The translations under genes were made by a program, and so were the position numbers. A stretch of DNA of 58,439 nt, from assembly GCA_024276125.1 (NCBI GenBank), contig JAJRXT010000133.1, positions 1 through 58,439 on the forward strand, given 5' to 3'. Of the stretch, positions 8,567 to 17,753 are shown one piece after another. The notes below the pieces were generated by a model. That model searched no databases. It was not told the origin of the DNA and saw only the letters and a list, made by a program, of their open reading frames with translations. The DNA is from a bacterium. Lineage in GTDB: Bacteria > SZUA-182 > SZUA-191 > JAJRXT01. Positions within the stretch are counted from its first letter, which is position 1; every line of letters starts with the position of its first letter.

Positions 8567-8803
8567 ATGTCAAAGGTAGAAATAATAGAAATTAAAATTC
8601 CGGCTTGGGTTAGAAAAGATAAAATGGAAGACAAGCTGCTTAATCCTTTTCGGGCGGAAATTCTGGCTAAAGTAGAGTATTACCGAAGCCAAACTGAGAT
8701 TTTTAACGATAAATACAAAATGGGTTTTATAGAGCTTAAGCAAAAGATAGAAGCTGATAATGAAGAAAATTTTGCCCTTGAAGGCAATAGTATTGAATAT
8801 TGA
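8567..8803 (+). CDS. Small hypothetical protein, 78 aa
   Basis: I do not recognise this family. The product is highly charged, with no signal peptide or membrane helix. It starts with a short beta-like stretch (VEIIEIKIPAWV) and continues as amphipathic helix rich in Glu, Lys and Tyr. The strand-plus-helix design resembles small antitoxins, and the neighbouring vapC remnant would fit a decayed toxin-antitoxin locus, but that is inference only. It starts with ATG after GGGG and ends in TGA, immediately followed by a repeat insertion. Confidence 0.5.
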   Translation: MSKVEIIEIKIPAWVRKDKMEDKLLNPFRAEILAKVEYYRSQTEIFNDKYKMGFIELKQKIEADNEENFALEGNSIEY

Positions 8804-8804
8804 G

Positions 8805-9002
8805 TAAATTAAGTCTCAGTTGCTGCCTATGGTGAAGTTATCCATTTTTGTCATTCTTAAGGCCGAAGGCCGAAGAATCTCCCCCCCGCAACAGCGAAAA
8901 GATTCTTCACTCCGCTTCGCTTCATTCAGAATGACAACCATGTAAAACCAAATATTTCTAAAAATAAACCTATAGGTAGCAACTTGAGTTAAATTAAGTC
9001 TC
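8805..9002. repeat. MITE-like element, type F, with 13-bp flanking duplication
   Basis: The exact direct repeat TAAATTAAGTCTC lies at 8805-8817 and 8990-9002. The element between has terminal inverted repeats (AGTTGCTGCCTAT / ATAGGTAGCAACT) and a family A hairpin core at 8850-8935, which includes a C8 run. It has no coding capacity. Confidence 0.8.
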
Positions 9003-9046
9003 GGTCAATTAGATAATAGATTTAACAAACTATGGAATAAAAAAAT

Positions 9047-9793
9047 ATGGAAAATAAAATAAGTATAGATGCAGGCGGTGTTTATTACCGCAAATTAAAT
9101 GAACAAATTAGAGCCGCTATTGCCGATGGCGCTACTGAGATAGGACTTACCGGCGTAAATGGTCAGCGTTATATCGGAGACGGTATAAGCGATAAGGTCA
9201 GCATCAATATGGACGGGGTGCCGGGTAATGATCTGGCTACCTTTATGAACGGGCCTGTAATTACAGTGCATAATAATGCACAAGATGGAATGGGTAATAC
9301 CATGAATGAGGGTAAGGTTGTTATCCACGGACATGCCGGCGATGTTTTGGGCTACGGTATGCGCGGGGGCAAGCTGCATATATTGGGCGATGTGGGCTAT
9401 CGCGTGGGTATTCATATGAAGTCTTATAAAACTAAAATTCCCGCTATTATTGTAGGCGGTTGCGCCGGTGATTTTTTTGGCGAATATATGGCCGGCGGCA
9501 ATTTAATCCTGCTGGGGTTACACCATGATAAGGATAAACCTATAGTCGGAGATTATGTTGGTACTGGTATGCACGGCGGTACGATTTATATCCGCGGAGA
9601 GGTGGAACAATATAAATTGGGCGCCGAGGTTGGCGTTATGGAATTAACTGAAGAGGATAATAAAACTCTTAAAGGATTGCTTACCGAGTATTGCACGGAT
9701 TTAGGGTTAAATTTAGATGATATAATGAATAAACCATTTATCAAGCTGATTCCTATAAGCCACCGTCCTTACGGCAAACTGTACGCCTATTAA
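9047..9793 (+). CDS. Glutamate synthase alpha/GXGXG domain protein (archaeal-type GltB3)
   Basis: A 248-aa protein made of the right-handed beta helix found at the C-terminus of GltB and in FwdC/FmdC. It has repeated G-x-x-G-x-G motifs (GDVLGYGMRGGKLHI, GGCAGDFFGEYMAGGNLIL, GDYVGTGMHGGTIYI). In three-gene glutamate synthases it forms the structural third subunit, completing the enzyme with the amidotransferase and FMN genes upstream. The operon is split by two repeat insertions and the vapC remnant, so co-transcription may be weakened. The stop codon overlaps the TTAAGTA duplication of the next element. Confidence 0.92.
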   Translation: MENKISIDAGGVYYRKLNEQIRAAIADGATEIGLTGVNGQRYIGDGISDKVSINMDGVPGNDLATFMNGPVITVHNNAQDGMGNTMNEGKVVIHGHAGDVLGYGMRGGKLHILGDVGYRVGIHMKSYKTKIPAIIVGGCAGDFFGEYMAGGNLILLGLHHDKDKPIVGDYVGTGMHGGTIYIRGEVEQYKLGAEVGVMELTEEDNKTLKGLLTEYCTDLGLNLDDIMNKPFIKLIPISHRPYGKLYAY

Positions 9794-9977
9794 GTAACCC
9801 AAGTTGCTATCTTATAGGTTCTATTTATAGAAATATTTGGTTTTACATAGCTGTCATTCTGAATGAAACGAAGTGGAGTAAAGAATCTGCCTTCGTATGC
9901 GAGCAGATTCTTCGACCTTCGGTCTCAGAATGACAAAAATGGATAACTTTACCATAGGTGGCAACTTGGGTTAAGTA
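9790..9977. repeat. MITE-like element, type F, with TTAAGTA target duplication
   Basis: TTAAGTA occurs at 9790-9796 and 9971-9977 and flanks inverted termini ACCCAAGTTGC / GCAACTTGGGT. A family A core fills 9853-9935, inverted relative to the copy at 8818. The duplicated bases include the gltB3 stop codon. Confidence 0.85.
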
Positions 9978-9980
9978 GCA

Positions 9981-11696
9981 TTATTCAGGATTAACCTTTG
10001 CCAGCTCGTCTTTTACTATATTCTGCATTTCTTTATAATACGGGCTGGTTTTCTTTAGCGCTACTTCAAGTTTAAACGTATTACCTAAAACAGAAGCGGG
10101 ATAATAATCATAATTATTTTTAAAAAATAGATTATCACGAATTTCCCTGTTCATTTCTTCATATGAATGATGCGGCATATACAATAGGTCAGGGGCATAT
10201 TTTTCAAATAAACGGTCTACGGAAAATCCCTTAAGAGCAAACTCTGATTCATTAAGCGCCGCTAAATCAACAACTACCTTATTATCAAATATAAGTCCCG
10301 AATATCCAATTTCAGTAGTAGCCGCCACCAGATCAGCAGGCAAAAGAGCAAAGCGCCTAATACCAATCCAGTAAAAATTTTCCCATGATTTAGGATTAAG
10401 CATGACATTTGGAGTGGTTAATATATCTTGAACGCTAAGGCTGGTCAATTTATCATTAGATAAAACGTCTTCTAACCAGCTCGCATAGCTTTTTGTCCTA
10501 TTTATCAGATAGCCAGCCGGCGCTAAAGCCAGCAGAACTGCAAGTACAAATAATAAACTTTTCTTAATATTACTCTTTGCACCATTTAGGAAGCTTTGAG
10601 CAAGCGGTTTTATATACTCGCTTAAATTTATCAGGCTTTGTGAGGCTAGAAAAATAATAGCCGGCAGGGTAGGATAATAGAAACGTGAATTATACCCCAT
10701 AACCTGCAATACGAAAAACCTGTAATATATAATAAAAAAACAGACAGCGATTAAAAGCCCCTTTTCCACAGGTAGCGCCTCATTTTTCCATTTCTTAAAA
10801 TTCAGTAAAATATCCGATAAAATAATTATAACAAGCCAGGCATGGTTTTTAAAATAATTCACAAATTGTATGCCAGCAATGTTTCGGGAAGCTATATATA
10901 CAGATTCCCCGTATGCTTTGGTGGATTTTGCATAAAAAGGAAGCGGCAAAAACGAACCCAAAAGGTAGTGGTTTAAGATAATTACGGCTAAAAGAGCGCC
11001 GCCGCTAATCCCCAATATGAGCAAGGCTTTCTTTTTATGGTCTTTATCGCGGGTAAAAAGATAACATGACGCCGGTATTATAGCAGAATAAAGCATCATA
11101 TCCGGTCTTGACCAAAAAACCAGCCCGCCCCAAATACCCGCTAAAACTGCCCTGCTGGTAGTTGGATGAGAATTATACCATTTCATTATAATAATATAGC
11201 CGGTCAGAACCGCCAGTGCAAAACAGGTATCCATTCCGGTAATAAAATGGTTTACCAGCCTTGAAGTTATCCCAAAACTTAAAAAGAGTAATCCCAAAAA
11301 CAACCATTTAATTTCAATACGAGTATCCATGTATTTAATCAGCAAAAAGACAAGTAAGCCGATAAAAACAAGGCCGCAAAAAAAACTGGAGAAAAACAGC
11401 GTAAATGCTGGATTACCTACAATCAGGTAAAGCGGTAATACAATGCTTAAGTACAAAGGAGCAGTCAGCCCATAGGTCGGCTCGCCCCCGGGATTCCATG
11501 AAATCCTGCCATAATTTATAAGATTATTGGCATAGCGCAGATACATATAAGAGTCATCCCAAACGTATCCCCTAAAAATTCCTTTCGATAATTTCATTAA
11601 AATTAAAACAGTACAAAGAACAATTGCGAGGATAAAAATAAGCCCGGCTATGTTTTTTTTGTTCAAATTAATCCTCTGATTAACTGTTTTTCTCAT
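9981..11696 (-). CDS. GT-C-fold integral membrane glycosyltransferase
   Basis: A 571-aa protein with about ten membrane helices and a C-terminal soluble tail of about 150 residues. After the first helix comes the loop motif WDDSYMYLRYANN (Asp47-Asp48), followed by WNPGGEPTYGLTAPLY. This acidic first-loop motif marks GT-C transferases that use polyprenyl-phosphate sugars (relatives include AftB-like arabinosyltransferases and the GT39/ArnT groups). It probably adds a sugar to an envelope glycan or protein on the periplasmic face. It is transcribed divergently from the giant coiled-coil gene. The exact sugar donor and acceptor cannot be told from sequence. Confidence 0.8.
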   Translation of the reverse strand: MRKTVNQRINLNKKNIAGLIFILAIVLCTVLILMKLSKGIFRGYVWDDSYMYLRYANNLINYGRISWNPGGEPTYGLTAPLYLSIVLPLYLIVGNPAFTLFFSSFFCGLVFIGLLVFLLIKYMDTRIEIKWLFLGLLFLSFGITSRLVNHFITGMDTCFALAVLTGYIIIMKWYNSHPTTSRAVLAGIWGGLVFWSRPDMMLYSAIIPASCYLFTRDKDHKKKALLILGISGGALLAVIILNHYLLGSFLPLPFYAKSTKAYGESVYIASRNIAGIQFVNYFKNHAWLVIIILSDILLNFKKWKNEALPVEKGLLIAVCFFIIYYRFFVLQVMGYNSRFYYPTLPAIIFLASQSLINLSEYIKPLAQSFLNGAKSNIKKSLLFVLAVLLALAPAGYLINRTKSYASWLEDVLSNDKLTSLSVQDILTTPNVMLNPKSWENFYWIGIRRFALLPADLVAATTEIGYSGLIFDNKVVVDLAALNESEFALKGFSVDRLFEKYAPDLLYMPHHSYEEMNREIRDNLFFKNNYDYYPASVLGNTFKLEVALKKTSPYYKEMQNIVKDELAKVNPE

Positions 11697-11871
11697 TGTA
11701 TTTCTTAAGTTATCCCAATTAAGCTTGGGTTAAGAGTCCTTGTATAATTGATTTACTTTACGGTAGTTTTCTGGTAAAATTAATACGAGTAGAGCATAAT
11801 TATTGTCTTAAAAACATATAATTGCTTACACTAAAGTCAAGCAAATTAAGTACAACAATATAGGAAATTAG

Positions 11872-14800
11872 ATGAGACTACGAGAGAAAAAACTAACTTA
11901 CAGGTCAAAAACATCATCTAAACGTAGTTTTTATTTACTTATTTTATTGATTGTTGCGGCAATATATTTATTTAAAACCTATCAACCCGGTATTTATAAT
12001 TCAATATTAGAAAACTGTCAATGGCTGATATCCATAGTCTTTGGAAAAATCCCGCTTGAAGGCTTTTTTAAAGGCATATGGACGAACCTTACTTCGCTGT
12101 ATCAAAGCATATCTAATTGGAGCAAATACAGATATCAATCCGGTTTGGGAATCAGCCTTTGGCTCTTTGGCCGCTGGTTAATACCGGCATTTATATTGGG
12201 AATTATACTGCCTACCATTGCCTTGGCTTTTGCTTTTGTCTTTAAGCTGGTAAAAGATTATACCAAAAATAACCCTCTAAATGAAGATTTTTTAATAGAG
12301 TCTTTCGCATATGTTAAATCCAAGGTGGAGGGCGCTTACAGAAGGCATGTCTGCTGGAACTGGTTTGAAGCAAGTTTTATTATTTTAATGCTGGGAATTA
12401 CCTTATTTTTAATTCAATTGGCATTGTTTACCCTTTGGCGCTGGCATAGGGGGATAACCTGGGCTTGTTTCGGTTTATTTACAGGATATGCTTATTGGGT
12501 TTATTATGAACATTTTTTGGTAAAAAGGGCTAGAAAAAAATCTTTTATCGCTAAAATTGATAAAGGTTTAGAATTAAAAGAAGGCTTATTGACTGTTCTT
12601 GAGACCAAAATGTTTATTCGATCGCAAAGGTTGTACAAATTGGTATTAACCGATGTTTCAAACCGAATCAAAGCTGCGAATATAAATCATATTCTACCGC
12701 ATGAATTTGATTTTTTAAACAAACGAAATCTGGCTATGCCTTTGTTGATATTTGCTTCAGCCTGCATTATAGCGTCTGCTTATGCCGGTTTGGCGTCAAT
12801 AAAAATTTTTTCGGTATCCAAAGCGCCCTCCGGTAAGTTTTCTATGGTAAAAAATGAAGTTCAGAAGCTGGATAACCTGTTGACCGATGAAGCATTAAAT
12901 CTCTCTTTATTAAGCGAACAATTACTGCAAGAAGATAATGATAATAATGAGGAAAAAGAATTACAGATTGCATATCTAAAAGAAAATATAAATAATTTGG
13001 CCGAAGAATTGGTTTATTTAACGGATGACCCGGGGATTTTAAATCAGCTATATGAAAAAATGGATAACATAAAAGCGGGTAAAACAAATTCTGCCCCAAA
13101 GCCTGCCTTTAGCAATAAAAAGAGTTGGTATGATAACCCGCTAAAGGCGGCTGCTAAGAAAAAAAATTATACCTCCTCACAAAAATTAAAAAGTCCGCAA
13201 GCCACAAATGATATGCCTACGCCATTCCCCAAAGACTGGCAGCAAATCAGTCCTGCCGAAGATATAACCATAAAACTTCCCCTGCAATCAAATACAAATA
13301 ATTACCTGGCTATTTCTGAGCAGTTAAGAAAAACCGTACAAAAATTATTAACTATAAGCGAACAAAATGGCGGAATATATTCTGATCAAAATGGTTGGGC
13401 TGCTGACGGGGTTCTGTTAGCTACTGCGGCAATGCCCTCTTTATCTGTTGATAACTTGGATTTTAACATAAAAGACCCCGAAAATATGGCAGCTAATAAA
13501 GCAGTTAACATGAAACCTAAAGAAAATGAACAGGCAAAAAAAGATGAGCCTATAAATAAAGACTTAAGCGATCAATTGGCCCAAAATCATATTGCACAAG
13601 ACAAACAGCCGGCTAATTTATGGGAAAAACTATCTGATTATTTTGATAAGGCTCCAAATTTATCCCTTGCCCAAAAAAAAGATGAATTGAAGGTTCAGAA
13701 TGAAACCGACAAAAAAGAGCAAAATAAAACTAAGCCGTTAGCAAAATCTAATTCCAAAAAGGCTGAACAAAAAACAACTAAAAAACCGGATATAAAACCG
13801 GTAGTAGCACAATTAGAAAGACTCAGCCGCGATTTGGAGCTGATTAGCCTATCCGATGCAAAAATTGAGAGAGGAGCCGAAACCCCTGGGAAAGCTAATC
13901 TTACCAAACGAGTTTTAAATCAGGCGGAAAAGCTTAATCAGATCAAGTTAAAATCAATTAATCTAGGCAATGCGGCAGAGAAAGAAAATATAAAAACAAA
14001 AGGAAGCGCAAATATACAAAGCCCGAAAAAACTGGAGATAGACCCGCAGACCAAATCCAAGCCATTAACCAATGAACCGCCTGAAAACCATAATTTACAT
14101 CAGATGAAAGAAGGAATGAAGGTAAGCGCCCGCAGGATTGAAGCGCTTGGTAATAAATTGATACATCTAAATAATCCTGACGGCATTTCATTTAACCGCC
14201 AGAAAGAGGCTATGATTTCCTCTTTCTGGCGCAAAGCCGCAGTAGAGGTTAAAAACCCTAAAAACATTAACAATCCGATTCCAGGGGTCAGCAAGCGCGT
14301 TAGAAAAGTGGAGAATCCCGAAAACGTACAGGTGATTACTTCCGAATTAAACGAACTGACCCAAGAATTATTGAATTGGGGTTTTAATAGAGGCAACAAA
14401 GCATCACGCTTGAACCCACAATTGGACAAACTAACCAAAAAAGAGAATCAAGGCAAACCAGAACCTGTACCGCTTGAAGCAGGCGGACCGGATAATGCGC
14501 AGCGCCAAGCGGCGCTTATCCGCGGAAAACGCAAAAAATCACTGCCGAATGCGTCGGATTTGGAGCGTATCAGGCTGGAAGATGCCCCGCAGCATCAACC
14601 GGACCACGACATAAAAGCTAATGTTTCGGCTAAATTATCGCAGATAGCTAAAAAAATGGAAAACGTCGAGGTCGCCAGTATAAGGGCTAATATGCGCGGA
14701 ATGAATCTAAAAGATTTTGTAGTGGAAAAACAACGCCGCTTAGAGTTAGAAAATGAACGCCTGCTAAAAGCTAAGGATATAAATACAATAGATGAGGTTA

Positions 14801-17391
14801 CCAATAAAATATCAAATTTATCAGCACAATTAGGTAAATTCTCACTGGATGCGGCGGCGACCGCTAAAGCGCTGGCCGATTTAAAAGCCAACAGAACGAC
14901 TCCAAGGTTTATGCGGGATACAAAGCAAAAAGAGGCTATTGACAAGCTGAGACAAAACGGAAATGAACTTTTACAATTAAGTAAACAGATAAAACAAACC
15001 AAAGAGCGTCAATTAAAAAATAAACTATCACTTAAAATCTTGCAGCAGGCTAAAGGATTAGGTAAAGCGGATATCAACAAAATCATTCTTAATGATTACA
15101 ATAAAAACCAACTAACGGCTCAGTTTAAAAGACTAAATCAACAATTGGATAAAATATCCGAGCATACTAACAACTTAGAGGATTTTAAAAATAATTCTTA
15201 CTCTGTCAGCGCGCTTGGCGATAGAATGGCTTCTTTGGGAGTTGGCGATATTGATTTTACCGCCCCTTTGAATAATACCTCAAACCCAAATAATATGCTT
15301 AATATAAAACAAGCCGGACTTGAACTAAAAAATATATCTGATAATATGGATAAACTTATTCAACAATATGTTTTACCCAAGACCCAAAATCAGGCAAAAC
15401 AGGAGTATTTACAGGGTATGCAGCAGCAGGCATTGCAAAATGCCGCCTCAGACTCAGCCCAAAAGATGCTCAAATTGCAAAAACAGCTTGAATCAAATCC
15501 CGATAAATGGGATAACCAAGCCGTGGGTAAACAGTTATTGAGATTATCGCAGCAGCTTAAAAAAGATATCGGCGAATATAACAGCGATGCGGCAAGGGCA
15601 GTCGGCGAGACGGCGCTGGCGAATGCGGGTAAACAAATAAAGCAGGTGGCAGGCGCGCTGCAAAAAGACCCCAAGGCATATAATGATTTTGCCAGACGGC
15701 TGGAGAAAATATCGGATAAATTAAAAGAACGCAACCAGGAGTTTAGCTCTCACAATTTAGCGGCTAATAAAGATTTATCCAAACTATCCTCGCAACTGGA
15801 AAGATTAGCCAAAAAGGTTAGAAAAACAGGAGCGCAAGTCAGATTATGGGAAAAGCTGCAAAAACAGAATATCGCAAATGAAACCAGAAAAAAAGCCGCC
15901 GTACAAGCTGCACAAATAGAGCGTAAGACGCTACAACAAGCCGCCCGTGATTTATTTAATAATGCTGAAAGATTGCGTGACTTATCCGAAACGGGGGAGG
16001 AATTACAGCTAAATGCGTCAGTTAATAATAAAGCCCTCAGGCAATATCAGGAACAATTTAATAAGATAATGGGCGATATTGGTAAGGGAAAGCAAGCTGA
16101 TATTACAGGCTCGTCATTAGCCAAGGACAAATTATTGGAATTATCCGCTAAAATAAAAAATCGTAAACTTGAGTTTACCGGTTATAATAAAATGGATGAG
16201 CGGATAAAAAAATATAATAAGGATTTAAATAAAACAGCCGCTGATATGACCAAGCTGGCTAAAAAGCTGGCTAGGCAAAAAAATACAGGTAGCAATAATG
16301 GCGCTTTGGCGGATAAATTGGCGGCAAAAAGCAAAAAAACAAATCAGCAGCTTTCGCAGATATCGGCGCAGGCGCAGCAACTGGCGCAAGCTGCCCGCAC
16401 ATTAAAAACTGATGATAACAAAAAAATCGCCTCCAGCCTAAAACGCGTAAGCGACAAGATAAACCAGCTAGCGCCTAAAGGAATGGCCAAAATTTCTTCT
16501 GAGATAGATAAACTTAAAAATGATTTAATGGAAATGGATATTGCTTCAAATGGAGCGGTTTCTTATCGCAACTGGCAAAAAACCAGGGAGAATAAAAATT
16601 CTAAAGAGACGATCCTACAAGATAAACATTTAAAAAAAGAGCTGGCTCTGGCCAATATAGAGCAGACTATAAGAAGACTTAAGGTTAAATATAATAAAAA
16701 TAAATCCCCTAACAACCCCAATTTATCCGCTAAAGGATTAAATATTGCCGATAAGGGTATATCTAAAGCGCAAAAGGGAATAATGGATAAATTGATTGAC
16801 TCCATATATAACCGCGGTAATTTTACGGCAACCAATACACGCAAAGAAATAGACACAACGCCTAGAGCCAAAATGCTGAATAATGCTTATGCTATGGAGA
16901 AAGATTTATCCAATGATGATGTATTTAAACGCATAATCGACCGGCTGGAGAACGAGAAAAAACGTATACAGGAGTTTGAACCTCGTGCAGACGAACCCTC
17001 TTTAGCTAAAGTTAAAAGAACGCAGACCGGCAGAGAAGGCGATTTTCCGCAGCCGGATAATATAGACCATAAGGCCAGAATGCTGGCAATGAGTAAAAAC
17101 AAGCCGGCGCTCAAAAAAAGGATTAAATCTAAAAAATCCGCTATGATGAATGAATCCGTCTCTTATCATGATAAAGAAAAAGAAAATTCTCCATATACGC
17201 ATGAGTATTTTGCCGCTGCAAGCAAGTTTAGCCCTGAACAGATATCTAAGCTGCCAGAGGATATTAAACCAGAAGCAAAACGTAAAGACAACTTGCAGCT
17301 AAGCTATAAACAGGCGCTTGACCGCTCCGCCGCACATCAACTTATACCGGTTAAGTATCAGGAGATCATCAGAGAAATTTATTTGGATTAA
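11872..17391 (+). CDS. Giant membrane-anchored coiled-coil protein (1839 aa, DUF4175-like N-terminus)
   Basis: The N-terminal ~310 residues have several hydrophobic helices (about 19-36, 95-125, 165-190 and 290-310). A short cytosolic block (KIDKGLELKEGLLTVLETK) resembles the 'ERHPELRDRLLTALE' segment of DUF4175 proteins. The remaining ~1500 residues are Lys/Asn/Gln/Leu-rich, mostly helical heptad-like repeats without globular motifs, with disordered linkers around 390-470 and 540-640. The product would be an inner-membrane protein with a very long filamentous domain, perhaps an envelope spacer or scaffold. The DUF4175 link is weak; the topology and coiled coil are what the sequence shows. 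No in-frame stop occurs in 5.5 kb, so the gene is maintained. Confidence 0.75.
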   Translation: MRLREKKLTYRSKTSSKRSFYLLILLIVAAIYLFKTYQPGIYNSILENCQWLISIVFGKIPLEGFFKGIWTNLTSLYQSISNWSKYRYQSGLGISLWLFGRWLIPAFILGIILPTIALAFAFVFKLVKDYTKNNPLNEDFLIESFAYVKSKVEGAYRRHVCWNWFEASFIILMLGITLFLIQLALFTLWRWHRGITWACFGLFTGYAYWVYYEHFLVKRARKKSFIAKIDKGLELKEGLLTVLETKMFIRSQRLYKLVLTDVSNRIKAANINHILPHEFDFLNKRNLAMPLLIFASACIIASAYAGLASIKIFSVSKAPSGKFSMVKNEVQKLDNLLTDEALNLSLLSEQLLQEDNDNNEEKELQIAYLKENINNLAEELVYLTDDPGILNQLYEKMDNIKAGKTNSAPKPAFSNKKSWYDNPLKAAAKKKNYTSSQKLKSPQATNDMPTPFPKDWQQISPAEDITIKLPLQSNTNNYLAISEQLRKTVQKLLTISEQNGGIYSDQNGWAADGVLLATAAMPSLSVDNLDFNIKDPENMAANKAVNMKPKENEQAKKDEPINKDLSDQLAQNHIAQDKQPANLWEKLSDYFDKAPNLSLAQKKDELKVQNETDKKEQNKTKPLAKSNSKKAEQKTTKKPDIKPVVAQLERLSRDLELISLSDAKIERGAETPGKANLTKRVLNQAEKLNQIKLKSINLGNAAEKENIKTKGSANIQSPKKLEIDPQTKSKPLTNEPPENHNLHQMKEGMKVSARRIEALGNKLIHLNNPDGISFNRQKEAMISSFWRKAAVEVKNPKNINNPIPGVSKRVRKVENPENVQVITSELNELTQELLNWGFNRGNKASRLNPQLDKLTKKENQGKPEPVPLEAGGPDNAQRQAALIRGKRKKSLPNASDLERIRLEDAPQHQPDHDIKANVSAKLSQIAKKMENVEVASIRANMRGMNLKDFVVEKQRRLELENERLLKAKDINTIDEVTNKISNLSAQLGKFSLDAAATAKALADLKANRTTPRFMRDTKQKEAIDKLRQNGNELLQLSKQIKQTKERQLKNKLSLKILQQAKGLGKADINKIILNDYNKNQLTAQFKRLNQQLDKISEHTNNLEDFKNNSYSVSALGDRMASLGVGDIDFTAPLNNTSNPNNMLNIKQAGLELKNISDNMDKLIQQYVLPKTQNQAKQEYLQGMQQQALQNAASDSAQKMLKLQKQLESNPDKWDNQAVGKQLLRLSQQLKKDIGEYNSDAARAVGETALANAGKQIKQVAGALQKDPKAYNDFARRLEKISDKLKERNQEFSSHNLAANKDLSKLSSQLERLAKKVRKTGAQVRLWEKLQKQNIANETRKKAAVQAAQIERKTLQQAARDLFNNAERLRDLSETGEELQLNASVNNKALRQYQEQFNKIMGDIGKGKQADITGSSLAKDKLLELSAKIKNRKLEFTGYNKMDERIKKYNKDLNKTAADMTKLAKKLARQKNTGSNNGALADKLAAKSKKTNQQLSQISAQAQQLAQAARTLKTDDNKKIASSLKRVSDKINQLAPKGMAKISSEIDKLKNDLMEMDIASNGAVSYRNWQKTRENKNSKETILQDKHLKKELALANIEQTIRRLKVKYNKNKSPNNPNLSAKGLNIADKGISKAQKGIMDKLIDSIYNRGNFTATNTRKEIDTTPRAKMLNNAYAMEKDLSNDDVFKRIIDRLENEKKRIQEFEPRADEPSLAKVKRTQTGREGDFPQPDNIDHKARMLAMSKNKPALKKRIKSKKSAMMNESVSYHDKEKENSPYTHEYFAAASKFSPEQISKLPEDIKPEAKRKDNLQLSYKQALDRSAAHQLIPVKYQEIIREIYLD

Positions 17392-17398
17392 GGTAGCT

Positions 17399-17692
17399 GT
17401 CATTCTGAATGAAGCGAAGCGCAGTGAAGAATCTACCCGCGTATATGGGGGCAGATTGTATCTTTCGGGGTGTCTCACCCCGAAAGCTTATGGCTGCAAT
17501 ATCGATGTTTCGGTTTGTCCTCAAGCCGAAACCACTGAGGACGTCTTTAATAGTTTCGGCTTGAGACAAGCCGAAACATCAGAAACATAAACATAAATTT
17601 TCATTTTTTTGTCATTCTGGAGCGCAGCGAAGAATCTACTTGCTACAGCGAGCAGATTCTTCACTGCGCTTACGCTTTGTTCAGAATGACAG
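17399..17692. repeat. Repeat cluster: truncated family A, family C hairpins, complete family A
   Basis: A family A copy (17399-17458) breaks off in its second arm, where a family C palindrome (17462-17486) begins, as if C inserted in A. Further C-type palindromes with TTTCGG...CCGAAA ends lie at 17506-17535 and 17552-17580. A complete family A copy follows at 17611-17692. No gene is present between the coiled-coil gene and pilB. Confidence 0.7.
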
Positions 17693-17753
17693 CCTAAAAA
17701 CACACTATAAATTGTACATTGGGGCGCCTCGTCTATAAGAAGGTTAATATAAT

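Noticed and set aside
12842-17202. Many minus-strand open frames opposite the giant coiled-coil gene
   Set aside because: They arise from the Lys/Asn/Gln-rich codon composition of the plus strand and show no domains or ribosome sites.
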